From Saccharothrix tamanrassetensis (GTDB lineage Bacteria > Actinomycetota > Actinomycetes > Mycobacteriales > Pseudonocardiaceae), in the NCBI RefSeq assembly GCF_014203665.1, contig NZ_JACHJN010000007.1:188059-252058 (forward strand): DNA of 64,000 nucleotides, read 5' to 3'. Of the stretch, positions 50,684 to 60,300 are shown one piece after another. The notes under the pieces were generated by a model. The model was given only the letters and a program-made list of their open reading frames with translations, was not told where the DNA came from and ran no database searches. The position numbers were made by a program, and so were the translations under genes. Each line of letters starts with the position of its first letter. Position 1 is the stretch's first letter.

Positions 50684-53600
50684 CCATTGCCCCCGACTTC
50701 ACGCTCGCCCCTGCCCTGTTCCGCGCCCGCGCCGCCGCGCCGGAGCGCACCCTGCTCGACATCCTCGCGGACACCGCGCGCCGGCACCCCGAGGCGCCCG
50801 CGGTCGACGACGGCACCACCGCGCTGACCTACCGGACCCTGCTCGAAGAGGTCGACCGGGTGCGCCGCGACCTCACCGCGCACGGCATCGGCGTCGGTGA
50901 CCGGGTGGGCATCCGCGTCCCTTCCGGCACGGTCGACCTCTACGTGTCGATCCTCGCCGTGCTGGCCGCCGGCGCGGCGTACGTGCCGGTCGACGCCGAA
51001 GACCCCGACGAGCGCGCGGACCTGGTGTTCACCGAAGCCGGCGCGTGCGCGGTCATGGGAGCGGGCCGGGAGCTCGTGCTGCGCGGCGCCCCGATGGGGC
51101 TGGTCGGCGCGCCGGGGCCGGACGACGACGCGTGGATCATCTTCACCTCCGGCTCCACCGGCAAGCCCAAGGGCGTCGCGGTGTCGCACCGGTCGGCCGC
51201 CGCGTTCGTGGACGCCGAAGCGGGCCTGTTCCTCGTCGACGAGCCGATCGGGCCGGACGACCGGGTGCTGGCCGGCCTGTCCGTCGCCTTCGACGCGTCG
51301 TGCGAGGAGATGTGGCTGGCGTGGCGCAACGGCGCGTGCCTGGTGCCCGCCCCGCGTTCGCTGGTGCGCACCGGCATGGACCTCGGGCCGTGGCTGGTCG
51401 AGCAGGAGATCACCGTGGTGTCCACGGTGCCGACGCTGGCCGCGCTGTGGCCCGTGGAGGCGCTGGACGACGTGCGGCTGCTGATCTTCGGCGGCGAGGC
51501 CTGCCCGCCGGAGCTCGCCGAACGCCTGGCCGTCGAGGGCCGCGAGGTGTGGAACACCTACGGCCCCACCGAGGCCACCGTCGTCGCGTGCGCCGCTCCG
51601 CTGACCGGTACCGGCCCGGTGCGGATCGGGCTGCCGCTGGACGGCTGGGAGCTGGCCGTGGTGGACGCGCGGGGCGAGCTGGTGCCGATGGGCGGCACCG
51701 GCGAGCTGGTGATCGGCGGCGTGGGTCTGGCCCGCTACCTGGACCCGGCCAAGGACGCCGAGAAGTTCGCGCCGCTGCCCGCGCTGGGCTGGTCCCGCGC
51801 GTACCGCAGCGGCGACCTGGTCAAGGCCGAGGACGAGGGCCTGCTGTTCCTGGGCCGGGCCGACGAGCAGGTCAAGCTGGGCGGACGGCGGATCGAGCTG
51901 GGCGAGGTCGACGCGGCGCTGCAGGCCCTGCCGGACGTGGCCGGCGCGGCCGCCGCGGTGCGCACCACCAAGGGCGGCAACCAGGTCCTGGTCGGCTACC
52001 TGGTCGCGGCGGACGGGTTCGACCGGGCCGACGCGGTGAGCCGGCTGCGCAGCGCGCTGCCCGCCGCCCTGGTGCCGCTGATCGCGGTGGTGGACACGCT
52101 GCCCACCCGCACGTCCGGCAAGGTCGACCGGAACGCCCTGCCGTGGCCGCTGCCCTCGCTGGACGCCGAGGTCGAGTCGCAGCTGGAAGGCACCGAGGCG
52201 TGGCTGGCCGAGCAGTGGGCCGGGGTGCTCGGCTCGCGGGTCGCCGACCCGGACGCCGACTTCTTCGCCAGCGGCGGCGGCAGCCTCGCCGCCGCCCAGC
52301 TGGTGTCCCTGGTGCGCGCCCGGCACGCCGGGGTGTCCGTGAGCGACGTCTACCAGCACCCGACGCTGCGGGCGCAGGCGCGCCGGCTGGACGAACTGGC
52401 CGAGCACGACTCGCCCGTGCGGGTCGTCGCGCCGACACCGCGCCGCACCGCGATCGTCCAGGCGCTCCTGACGATCCCGCTGATGACCGTGGCCGGGGCG
52501 CGGTGGACGGTGGCGCTGGCGGCCATCGGCAACGTCGTCGGGCTCATGTCCGTGTCGTGGTGGTGGGTCGCGGCCGGCTGGCTGGTGCTCATCAGCCCGC
52601 CCGGCAAGGTCGCCATCGCCGCCGGTGGCGCGCGGCTGCTGCTGCGGGGCGTGCGACCGGGCACGTATCCGCGCGGCGGGGGCGTCCACCTGCGGCTGTG
52701 GACCGCCGAACGGCTCGCCGAGTTCAGCGGGGCCACCAACCTCGCCGGTTCGTGGATCACGCACTACGCCCGCGCGCTCGGCGCGAAGATCGGTCCGGAC
52801 GTCGACCTGCACTCGCTGCCGCCGGTCACCGGTCTGCTCAAGCTCGGCCGGGGCAGCGCGATCGAGCCCGAGGTCGACCTGTCCGGCACCTGGGTGGACG
52901 GCGACCGCGTGCGCATCGGCCGCATCCGGGTCGGCGCGGGCGCGACGATCGGCGCGCGCAGCACCCTGTTGCCCGGCGCGCGGATCGGCAAGCGGGCGGA
53001 GGTCGCGCCCGGCTCCGGTGTGGTCGGCTCGGTGCCGACCGGCCAGCGGTGGGCGGGCGTGCCCGCGCAGCGCACCGGCAAGGCGTCCCGACCGGGACCG
53101 CGCCCGCCGCGTTCGCCGTGGTGGAAGTCCGTCTACGGGGCGACCACGTTCGCGTTGGGCCTGCTGCCCGCCGTCGCGGCGCTGCCGGCCCTGCTGCTGA
53201 TCGTGCGCGGGCCGTTGACGCTGACCTCGGCGTTGTCGGCCGTGCCGTTGGCGACGTTGGCGTGGTCGGGTTCGTACGCGCTGCTGGTGCTGGTGTCCGT
53301 GCGGCTGCTCGGCATCGGCTTGCGCGCGGGCGTGTACCCGGTGCACAGCCGGGTCGCCTGGCAGGCGTGGACGACCGAGCGGTTGATGAACATGGCGCGG
53401 GTGGCGCTGTTCCCGTTGTACGCCAGCCTGTTCACGCCGGTGTGGCTGCGGGCCCTGGGAATGCGCGTCGGGCGCGGCGTGGAGGCGTCGACCGTGCTGG
53501 CGCTGCCGAAGATGACCAAGATCGGCGACGGCGCGTTCCTGGCCGACGACACCATGGTCGCCTCCTACGAACTGGGCGGCGGGTGGCTGCGCATCGCGTC

Positions 53601-54462
53601 CGCCAGGGTCGGGAAGCGGGCGTTCCTGGGCAACTCGGGCATGACCGCACCCGGCCGGGCGGTGCCCAACCGGGGTCTGGTGGGGGTGCTGTCGGCCGCG
53701 CCGAAGCGGGCCAAGGCGGGCAGCTCGTACCTGGGCATGCCGCCGATGAAGCTGCCGCGTGCCGTCGAGGACGGCGACCAGAGCCGCACGTTCGACCCGC
53801 CCAAGCGGCTGGTGGTGGCGCGTGCGCTGGTCGAGCTGTGCCGGGTGGTGCCGGTGATGTGCCACGTGGCGCTGGTCGTCCTGGTGCTGTTCGCGCTGCG
53901 CGAGCTGGGCGGCTACGCGCCGCTGCTGGCCGGTGCCGTGCTGCTGGCGGCGGGTGTGGTGGCGTGCGTGGTGGCCCTGGTCGCGAAGTGGGCGCTGGTG
54001 GGCCGGTTCCGGCAGCGGGAGTACCCGCTGTGGAGCGCGTTCGTGTGGCGCAACGAGCTGGCGGACACGTTCGTCGAGGTGCTGGCCGTGCCGTGGCTGG
54101 TCGGGTCGGCGGGCGGCTCGCCGCTGATGTCGGTGTGGCTGCGGGCCCTGGGCGCCCGGATCGGGCGCGGCACCTGGGTCGAGTCGTACTGGTTCCCGGA
54201 GGCCGACCTGGTCCGGCTGGGCGACGGCGCGACCGTCAACCGGGGGTGCGTGGTGCAGACGCACCTGTTCCACGATCGGATCCTGCGCATGGACCGGGTG
54301 ACGTTGGCGGCCGGCGCGACGCTCGGGCCGCACGGCATCGTGCTGCCCGGCGCGACCGTCGGCGCGCACACCACGGTGGGGCCCGCCTCGCTGGTGATGC
54401 GCGGCGAGGAGGTGCCGGCGGGCAGCCGCTGGCTGGGCAACCCGATCTCCGCCTGGCGATGA
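50680..54462 (+). CDS. Pls/PosA-family membrane NRPS, homopoly(amino acid) synthetase
   Basis: 1260 residues from the GTG at 50680. An adenylation domain (about 20-510) has FTSGSTGKPKG, the specificity loop FDASCEEMW (Asp205), NTYGPTEATVV, YRSGDLVK and the RTSGKVDRNAL lysine. A thiolation domain follows (Ser535 in DFFASGGGSL). Six transmembrane helices in three pairs then alternate with three hexapeptide left-handed-helix-like domains. This A-T-membrane layout and length match epsilon-poly-L-lysine synthetase (Pls), which joins one amino acid to itself at the membrane. Reading the code by eye gives DAESIGTVVK; the third residue Glu suits a cationic substrate. The next gene, an M1 peptidase, is coupled by ATGA. 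Confidence 0.88.
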   Translation: MTIAPDFTLAPALFRARAAAPERTLLDILADTARRHPEAPAVDDGTTALTYRTLLEEVDRVRRDLTAHGIGVGDRVGIRVPSGTVDLYVSILAVLAAGAAYVPVDAEDPDERADLVFTEAGACAVMGAGRELVLRGAPMGLVGAPGPDDDAWIIFTSGSTGKPKGVAVSHRSAAAFVDAEAGLFLVDEPIGPDDRVLAGLSVAFDASCEEMWLAWRNGACLVPAPRSLVRTGMDLGPWLVEQEITVVSTVPTLAALWPVEALDDVRLLIFGGEACPPELAERLAVEGREVWNTYGPTEATVVACAAPLTGTGPVRIGLPLDGWELAVVDARGELVPMGGTGELVIGGVGLARYLDPAKDAEKFAPLPALGWSRAYRSGDLVKAEDEGLLFLGRADEQVKLGGRRIELGEVDAALQALPDVAGAAAAVRTTKGGNQVLVGYLVAADGFDRADAVSRLRSALPAALVPLIAVVDTLPTRTSGKVDRNALPWPLPSLDAEVESQLEGTEAWLAEQWAGVLGSRVADPDADFFASGGGSLAAAQLVSLVRARHAGVSVSDVYQHPTLRAQARRLDELAEHDSPVRVVAPTPRRTAIVQALLTIPLMTVAGARWTVALAAIGNVVGLMSVSWWWVAAGWLVLISPPGKVAIAAGGARLLLRGVRPGTYPRGGGVHLRLWTAERLAEFSGATNLAGSWITHYARALGAKIGPDVDLHSLPPVTGLLKLGRGSAIEPEVDLSGTWVDGDRVRIGRIRVGAGATIGARSTLLPGARIGKRAEVAPGSGVVGSVPTGQRWAGVPAQRTGKASRPGPRPPRSPWWKSVYGATTFALGLLPAVAALPALLLIVRGPLTLTSALSAVPLATLAWSGSYALLVLVSVRLLGIGLRAGVYPVHSRVAWQAWTTERLMNMARVALFPLYASLFTPVWLRALGMRVGRGVEASTVLALPKMTKIGDGAFLADDTMVASYELGGGWLRIASARVGKRAFLGNSGMTAPGRAVPNRGLVGVLSAAPKRAKAGSSYLGMPPMKLPRAVEDGDQSRTFDPPKRLVVARALVELCRVVPVMCHVALVVLVLFALRELGGYAPLLAGAVLLAAGVVACVVALVAKWALVGRFRQREYPLWSAFVWRNELADTFVEVLAVPWLVGSAGGSPLMSVWLRALGARIGRGTWVESYWFPEADLVRLGDGATVNRGCVVQTHLFHDRILRMDRVTLAAGATLGPHGIVLPGATVGAHTTVGPASLVMRGEEVPAGSRWLGNPISAWR

Positions 54463-55706
54463 CCGGGTACCTCGCGCAGCACGGCGACCCCGCCTGCCGG
54501 GTCGAGCACTACGACCTCGAACTGGACTACAAGCCGCTGACCGGCCGGCTGGCCGGTCGCGCGCGGCTGTGGGTGGCGACCGACGGGCCGATCACGCTGG
54601 ACTTCGGCCGGTTCGCCATCGGCAAGGTGCTGGTGGACGGCAAACCCGTCCGGTACGCGCACGGCGGCGGGAAGCTGCGGCTGCGGCACCGGGCCGGCGG
54701 GCGGTGCGTGGTGGAGGTGCGGTACTCCGGCACGCCCCAGCCCGTGCGCACCCGGCACTGGGGCGACCTGGGGTGGGAGCAGCTGGCGGACGGTGCCCTG
54801 GTGGCCGGCCAGCCGATCGGCGCGCCGTCGTGGTTCCCGTGCAACAACCTGGTGCGCGACAAGGCGACCTACCGGATCTCGGTGACGTCCGCCTCGCCCT
54901 ACACGGTCGTGGCCAACGGGGTGCTGGTCGACGTGCGGACCGGGGGCAGCGCGACGACCTGGGTGTACCGGCAGGCCGAGCCCATGGCCGCGTACCTGGC
55001 GTCGGTCCAGATCGGGCAGTACGACCGGCTGACCGTGGCATCGGGGCAGGACGTCGTCTTCCCGGCCCGGCTGCGCCGGGCGGTGACCCACGACTTCGCC
55101 CGGCAGCCCGCGATGATGACGAAGTTCTCCGAGCTGTTCGGCCCCTACCCGTTCCCGGAGTACCACGTCGTGGTGACCGACGACGAGCTGGAGGTGCCGG
55201 TGGAGGCTCAGGGCATGTCCGTGTTCGGGTCCAACCACGTGGACGGGCGGCGCGGGTTCGAGCGGCTGGTGGCGCACGAGCTGGCGCACCAGTGGTTCGG
55301 CAACAGCGTCGGGCTGGCCGACTGGCGGGACATCTGGCTCAACGAGGGCTTCGCCTGCTACGCCGAGTGGCTGTGGGCGGAGAACTCGGGCGGGCCTTCG
55401 GCGGCCGTGTCGGCTTCGCGCACGCGTACCCGACTGGCCCGGCTGCCCCAGGACCTGTGCATCGGCGAGCCCGGCGAGGCCGACATGTTCGACGACCGGG
55501 TGTACGAGCGCGGGGCGCTCACCCTGCACGCGTTGCGCGACCGCCTGGGCGACCAGGCCTTCTTCACCGTGCTCCGCGACTGGACCCGGACCTACCGGCA
55601 CGGCACGGCCACCACCGCGGACTTCATCGCGCTGGCCCAGTGGCACAGCGTGGCGCCACTGGACCCGTTCTTCCAGTCCTGGCTGCACGAACCGCGCCTG
55701 CCCTGA
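54459..55706 (+). CDS. M1-family zinc metallopeptidase, probable poly(amino acid)-degrading partner of Pls
   Basis: 415 residues. The zinc site is complete: His273-Glu-Leu-Ala-His277 in VAHELAHQWFGNSV and Glu296 in LNEGFACYAEW. The N-terminal beta domain (VEHYDLELDYKPLTGRLAGRARL) is typical of M1 peptidases; the usual GAMEN motif reads VEAQGMS. The ATG overlaps the synthetase stop (ATGA). As I recall, epsilon-poly-lysine producers encode an M1-type degrading enzyme (Pld) beside pls, so self-protection or chain trimming is the likely role. No signal peptide is seen. Confidence 0.87.
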   Translation: MTGYLAQHGDPACRVEHYDLELDYKPLTGRLAGRARLWVATDGPITLDFGRFAIGKVLVDGKPVRYAHGGGKLRLRHRAGGRCVVEVRYSGTPQPVRTRHWGDLGWEQLADGALVAGQPIGAPSWFPCNNLVRDKATYRISVTSASPYTVVANGVLVDVRTGGSATTWVYRQAEPMAAYLASVQIGQYDRLTVASGQDVVFPARLRRAVTHDFARQPAMMTKFSELFGPYPFPEYHVVVTDDELEVPVEAQGMSVFGSNHVDGRRGFERLVAHELAHQWFGNSVGLADWRDIWLNEGFACYAEWLWAENSGGPSAAVSASRTRTRLARLPQDLCIGEPGEADMFDDRVYERGALTLHALRDRLGDQAFFTVLRDWTRTYRHGTATTADFIALAQWHSVAPLDPFFQSWLHEPRLP

Positions 55707-55722
55707 AGGGCGCCGAGGAGCG

Positions 55723-56337
55723 CTACAGCCCGACCCGTCGGGGGTCTTCGGCCAGCGTCGCCCGCAGCCGGTTCAACGCCCGGTGCTGCGCCACCCGCAC
55801 GGCCCCCGGCGTGGAGTTGACGGCGACGGCGGTCTCCTCGGCCGACAGCCCGACGACCACGCGCAGCAGCACGATCTCCCGCTGCATGTCGGGCAGCACG
55901 TCCAGCAGCCGGGCCAGCTGCGCCGACAGCTCACCGTGCAGCGCGTGCTGCTCGGGCCCGTCCCCGGCAGCCGGCCCGTCCGGCAGGTCGGCCACCGGTT
56001 CCGCCTTGTCGCGCGTGGCGCTGCGGTGGGCGTCGGCGACCTTGTGCGCGGCGATGCCGTACACGAACGCGAGGAACGGCCGCCCCTGCTCCCGGTACGA
56101 CGGCAACGCCTTCAACAACGCCAGGCACACCTCCTGGGCGACGTCGTCCGCCGCCACCGAGGACCGGCGGACGCGTGCCCGGCAGTACCGCACCACCAGC
56201 GGCCGGACGGACGCCAGCAGGCGCTCGACCGCGACCCGGTCACCCGACACCGCCCGGGAGACCTGGATGTCCGAACCGCCCGGGTCGGCGGGTGTCGCCC
56301 TGCGGTGCTGCCCGGAGGGGAGATCGGCAGCGCACAC
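55723..56337 (-). CDS. RNA polymerase sigma-70 factor, SigD/ShbA-like
   Basis: 204 residues from a GTG at 56337, with AAGGAGG 6-7 nt upstream. Region 2 reads VRYCRARVRRSSVAADDVAQEVCLALLKALPSYREQGRPFLAFVYGIAAHKVADAHRSA, which closely follows mycobacterial SigD and streptomycete ShbA; region 4 reads LPDMQREIVLLRVVVGLSAEETAVAVNSTPGAVRVAQHRALNRLR. ShbA drives the principal sigma gene hrdB in Streptomyces. No anti-sigma gene is adjacent. It converges on the M1 peptidase gene. Confidence 0.88.
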   Translation of the reverse strand: MCAADLPSGQHRRATPADPGGSDIQVSRAVSGDRVAVERLLASVRPLVVRYCRARVRRSSVAADDVAQEVCLALLKALPSYREQGRPFLAFVYGIAAHKVADAHRSATRDKAEPVADLPDGPAAGDGPEQHALHGELSAQLARLLDVLPDMQREIVLLRVVVGLSAEETAVAVNSTPGAVRVAQHRALNRLRATLAEDPRRVGL

Positions 56338-56401
56338 CGCGGACCTCCTTCCGTGGTCGACGTGCGGGCCGCCTGCCGGGCCCGCACGACCGGCGACCGG
56401 G

Positions 56402-57307
56402 TCAGTCCCGTTCGCCGCTCAACACCTTCTGCAAGAACACCGCCGGGTAGGTCTGCCGGTACCTGCCGGCCGCCAGGCCGACCGCCTCGGCCTCCTCCGC
56501 GTCGATCATCCGCAGCGGACCGTCGGCCGTCTCCGCCGCTCCGTGCTCCCCGGTGTCCACGCCGGGGTAGGCGCCGGGCTTGTGGTAGACCTCCGGATCG
56601 GCCGGGAACCGCCCGAGCAGGCCCTCGTCGTGGCCGACGACCTGCCAGGTGCCGTTCTTGACCTGGCTCTCCTCCGTGTACACCGGGAACCGCCGAGGGG
56701 CCTTCAGCACGTCCGCCGACGGCCGCCCGTCCGGTGACACGCCCTCGAACAGGCCGATCGCCGTGCCGAAGCGGTTGCGGGTGATGACCACGGCCAACCG
56801 GTGGCCGGACGGTTCCACGGGAATGGCGAGGATGTCGCCCGGGGACAGCCTGGTGTTGCGCTTGGCGCGTTCGGCCACGAGTCTGCGCACCTCGGTTCCG
56901 TCGACGTCGGCGAACGCGATCCGCCCCGTCCGGATGATCCGGAGAATCGCCGAAGCGTACTGCTGCGGCGTGCTCGGGCTGCCGGCGGAGGCGATCCGTT
57001 CGGTCAGGGTGGCGTTGAGCGAGCGGGCGTCCTCGAACACGTGGTCGTTGAGCTCGGCGACCCTGGAGGCGCCCTCGGGTCGGTACCGCTTGCCCTTCAC
57101 CGTCGCCGTCAGCCGCAGCGGCTCGGTGAACGTGCCGTCCACGGCGTCGCTGTTCGTCGGCACGGACCAGCCCAGCACTTCCAGGAACTCGCCCAGCGTC
57201 GGCGGTCCGCCGGTCTCGTCCGCGAACTCGGCGGCGACGTCCGCGAAACCCGAGGCGAACGGGTCGAGCGCGTCGGCGGCGAGTGGCGCGTCGGTCACGG
57301 AGGACAT
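56402..57307 (-). CDS. probable immunity protein for the RHS toxin (Imm26-like C-terminal half)
   Basis: 301 residues. The C-terminal part (about 150-240) has a beta pattern like immunity family Imm26: LSPGDILAIPVEPSGHRLAVVITRNRFGTAIGLFEG then PRRFPVYTEESQVKNGTWQVVG. The N-terminal half is helical and unrecognised. The start lies within the last codons of the RHS toxin gene (13-bp overlap; a GTG at 57298 is an alternative), the usual position for an immunity gene. I infer that it binds and neutralises the toxin tip; the pairing is not proven. Confidence 0.65.
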   Translation of the reverse strand: MSSVTDAPLAADALDPFASGFADVAAEFADETGGPPTLGEFLEVLGWSVPTNSDAVDGTFTEPLRLTATVKGKRYRPEGASRVAELNDHVFEDARSLNATLTERIASAGSPSTPQQYASAILRIIRTGRIAFADVDGTEVRRLVAERAKRNTRLSPGDILAIPVEPSGHRLAVVITRNRFGTAIGLFEGVSPDGRPSADVLKAPRRFPVYTEESQVKNGTWQVVGHDEGLLGRFPADPEVYHKPGAYPGVDTGEHGAAETADGPLRMIDAEEAEAVGLAAGRYRQTYPAVFLQKVLSGERD

Positions 57308-60300
57308 CCCAACCCGTTGTTCTTCCTCGACTCGTATTGTTCGTACTCGTCCACTTTGTTCTCGTTCATCGGGTTCTGCCGGTTGCCCCGGTAGTTGTTG
57401 CCGTCCCGGCCGATGACCGTATCGTATTGCTCCGCCAGTCGCTGTTCCATCAACCGCGACTCGCCATAGGTCCGCGTGCCGGGCTGCACGGTGATCGTGT
57501 CGCCGTTGTTCGGGTCGTAGCGGTTGTTGTTGGCGGCGTGCCGGCGTTCCACGTCGGCCTGGGTGGTGTTCGGGCCGAACTGGCCCGAGTAGTAGACGGT
57601 TCCGTTCGCGTCGCTCAACGTGTAGTTCGACCAGCCCGGCCGGTCCAGGTGCAGGTAGCGGTCACGGGTGATCAGGCCCAGCGGGTCGAGCAGGACCATC
57701 GGGTTCCCGACGTAGCCGTGGTGGTTCGGCGCGGGGTCCAGGCCCAGCGGGTCGGGGGTGGTGTAGCGGCCGTTCGCCGGGTCGTAGTAGCGGTGCAGGT
57801 TGTAGTTCAGGCCGGTCTCGCGGTCGTGGTACTGACCGGGGAAGCGCAGCAGGCAGTCCACCACGCCCTCGGCGCCGCGGTCCTCGCCCCACACGCTGGT
57901 CCGCTGCCGCCACTCGACGCGGCCGTCCGCCGTCACCAGCTCGGTCGGGGTGCCGACCAGGTCGGTGACGATCGCGTGGAACCGGCGGTCGATCTCGTGC
58001 CGGGTCGCGTCCGCCACCGCGGTGCGGGTGTCCTGGCTGATCGGCGTCCACGTGCCGGGCCGGTGGTCCCACGTGGTGGTGGACACCAGGCCGTGCTCCA
58101 GGCGTTCCTGCCCGGCCAGTACCTGACCGTCCCAGTGGAAGCGGTACTCCTCCACCGCCACGCCGTCCGCGCCCAGCCGGCGCTTGCCGATCCGCCTGCC
58201 CAGCGGGTCGTAGCGGTAGCGCCACCGCTCCCCCGCCGGGTTGACGGCTTCGACCATCCGGTTGCGCGCGTCGTACCGGTAGGTCCACACGCGACGGCTG
58301 CCGGACAGCGTCCGGAGCACGGTCCGCACCAGGCGGCCCCGCTCGTCGTGGTCGTAGTGGACCCGACCCGCGCGGCGGACCAGCGTGCCCGAGACCTCGC
58401 GCGGCCCGGCGGCCGGCGAGTCGGCACGGCTGTCGGCGGCGAACGCCAGGTTGCCGGACGCGTCGTAGGCGTAACCCTCCTGCCACGTGGCCGCCCGCAC
58501 GGCGGTGACCCGGCCCAGCGCGTCCGACTCGAACCGCCGGGCGCCGTCGAAGCTGTCGTCGGCCGAGTCCGGCACGCCGTCCGGGCGGTAGGTCCACCTG
58601 CGCCCGTAACGGGGCCGGGACCCGCCCTCCGGGCCGACCAGCTGTCGTGCGACTAGCCGGCCCGAGCTGTCCCAGGAGCTGGTGACCGCGACGTCCGGGC
58701 CCAGCGCCTGGAACACCTCGCGGCGCGCGGCGTCGTGGCCGAACGTGATGCGCCGCCCGCCCGTGGTCAGCGAGACCGGCAGCCCCACCCGGTCGTACTG
58801 CCAGACCGACGTGTGGCCGGTGGGCGTGGTGCGGGACGTGCGGCGGCCCAGCAGGTCCCAGGTGGAGGTCAGGGTGCGGCCGTCCACGGTCTCGGTGAGC
58901 AACCGCCCCAGCGGGTCTCGGGTGAACCCCAGGTCGCCGTCCGGGCAGCTCGCGGTGCTCACCCGGCCCGCCGCGTCGTAGCCGAAGGTGGTGACCTCGC
59001 CGCTGTCGGTGCGCTGGGTCAGCGGACGGCCGAGCGGGTCTCGGGTGATGGCGATCGACTCGCCGTCGGTGAGCCGGACGAGGCGCTTGGCCGCGTCGTG
59101 CCGGTAGGACACCGCGCGGCCGTTGAAGTCCCGCTCGGACACCAGGTTCCCGGCCGGGTCGTAGGTGTAGCACCAGGTCAGCCGCTGGGGGTTGACCACC
59201 TCCACCAGCCGCAGCTCGGTGTCGTGGCGGAAGGAGTGGCGCGAGCCGTCCGGGTCGGTGCGCGCGACCACGACGTGGAACGGGCCCACCTCGTAGCCGG
59301 TGGTGTAGCCCGCCCGGTCGGTCTCGGCGATCACGTCGCCGTTGCCGTTGGTCGCCCACGACTGGCTGGTGCCGTCCGGGTAGGTGTACCGGGACGGGGT
59401 GTCGGCGTTGCCCCACTGCACGGTGGTGACCGCGCCGAGCGCGTCGGTCGCCCGCACCAGCCGCCCGCGCGCGTCCAGCAGGTAGTGCTCGGTGGCACCG
59501 GACGGGTCGGTCACCGACACCGGCAGCCCGGCGGCGTTGGTGGTGATGGTCGTGGTGTTGCCCAGCGCGTCGGTGATGGTGCGGGGCTCGCCGTGCTCGC
59601 CGTAGGTGAAGGTGGTGACCGCGCCGGCCGGGTCGGTCTCGGTCAGCTTGTTGCCGCGCTCGTCGTACGTGTACCGCCAGCGCGCGCCGTCCGGTCCGAC
59701 GACCTCCACGGGCTTGCGCAGCTCGTTGTACTCGGCGGTCACGGCGGTGCCGTCCGGGCGGTCGACGCGCACCGGGTCGCCGTCCCAGCCCAGCGTGTAG
59801 CGGGTGGTGTGGCCGAGCGCGTCGGTGCGGGACAGCAGGCGGTGGAACCGGTCGTACTCGGTGAGTTCCGCGTTGCCGAGCGGGTCCACCACCTTGGTCA
59901 GGTGGTTGAACTCGTCGTAGTGGAACACCGTGACCTGGCCGAGGCTGTCGGTGACGGTGGTCCTGCGGTTCGCCGGGTCGTAGTCGAAGTCCGAGGACAG
60001 GAAGCCCCCGGCGCCCTCACCCCGGACGACCCGGCCGTCCTCGCGGTAGGTGTAGGTGTAGCGGTAGCCCTCCCGGTCGACCCACGCCGTGATCCGGTCG
60101 GCTTCGTCGTACTCGTACTGGTACGGCAGGAAAGTGGTGTCCACGATCCCGATGAGCCGGCCGCGCGGGTCGTAGCGGTACTCGACCAGTTTCGTGTTGT
60201 CGGCCGCCAGGCGGAGCGCGGCGACGCGGGGGCCGGCGTCGCCGTGCACGGTCTCCACCAGGATCCGGTAGCCGCCCGAGTGGACCACTTCGGTGGGCAG

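Noticed and set aside
51045..55706. 1553-codon plus-strand ORF spanning the Pls-type and M1 genes
   Set aside because: Only its last 415 codons (from 54459) are real; the earlier part is a shadow of the synthetase frame and lacks its motifs.
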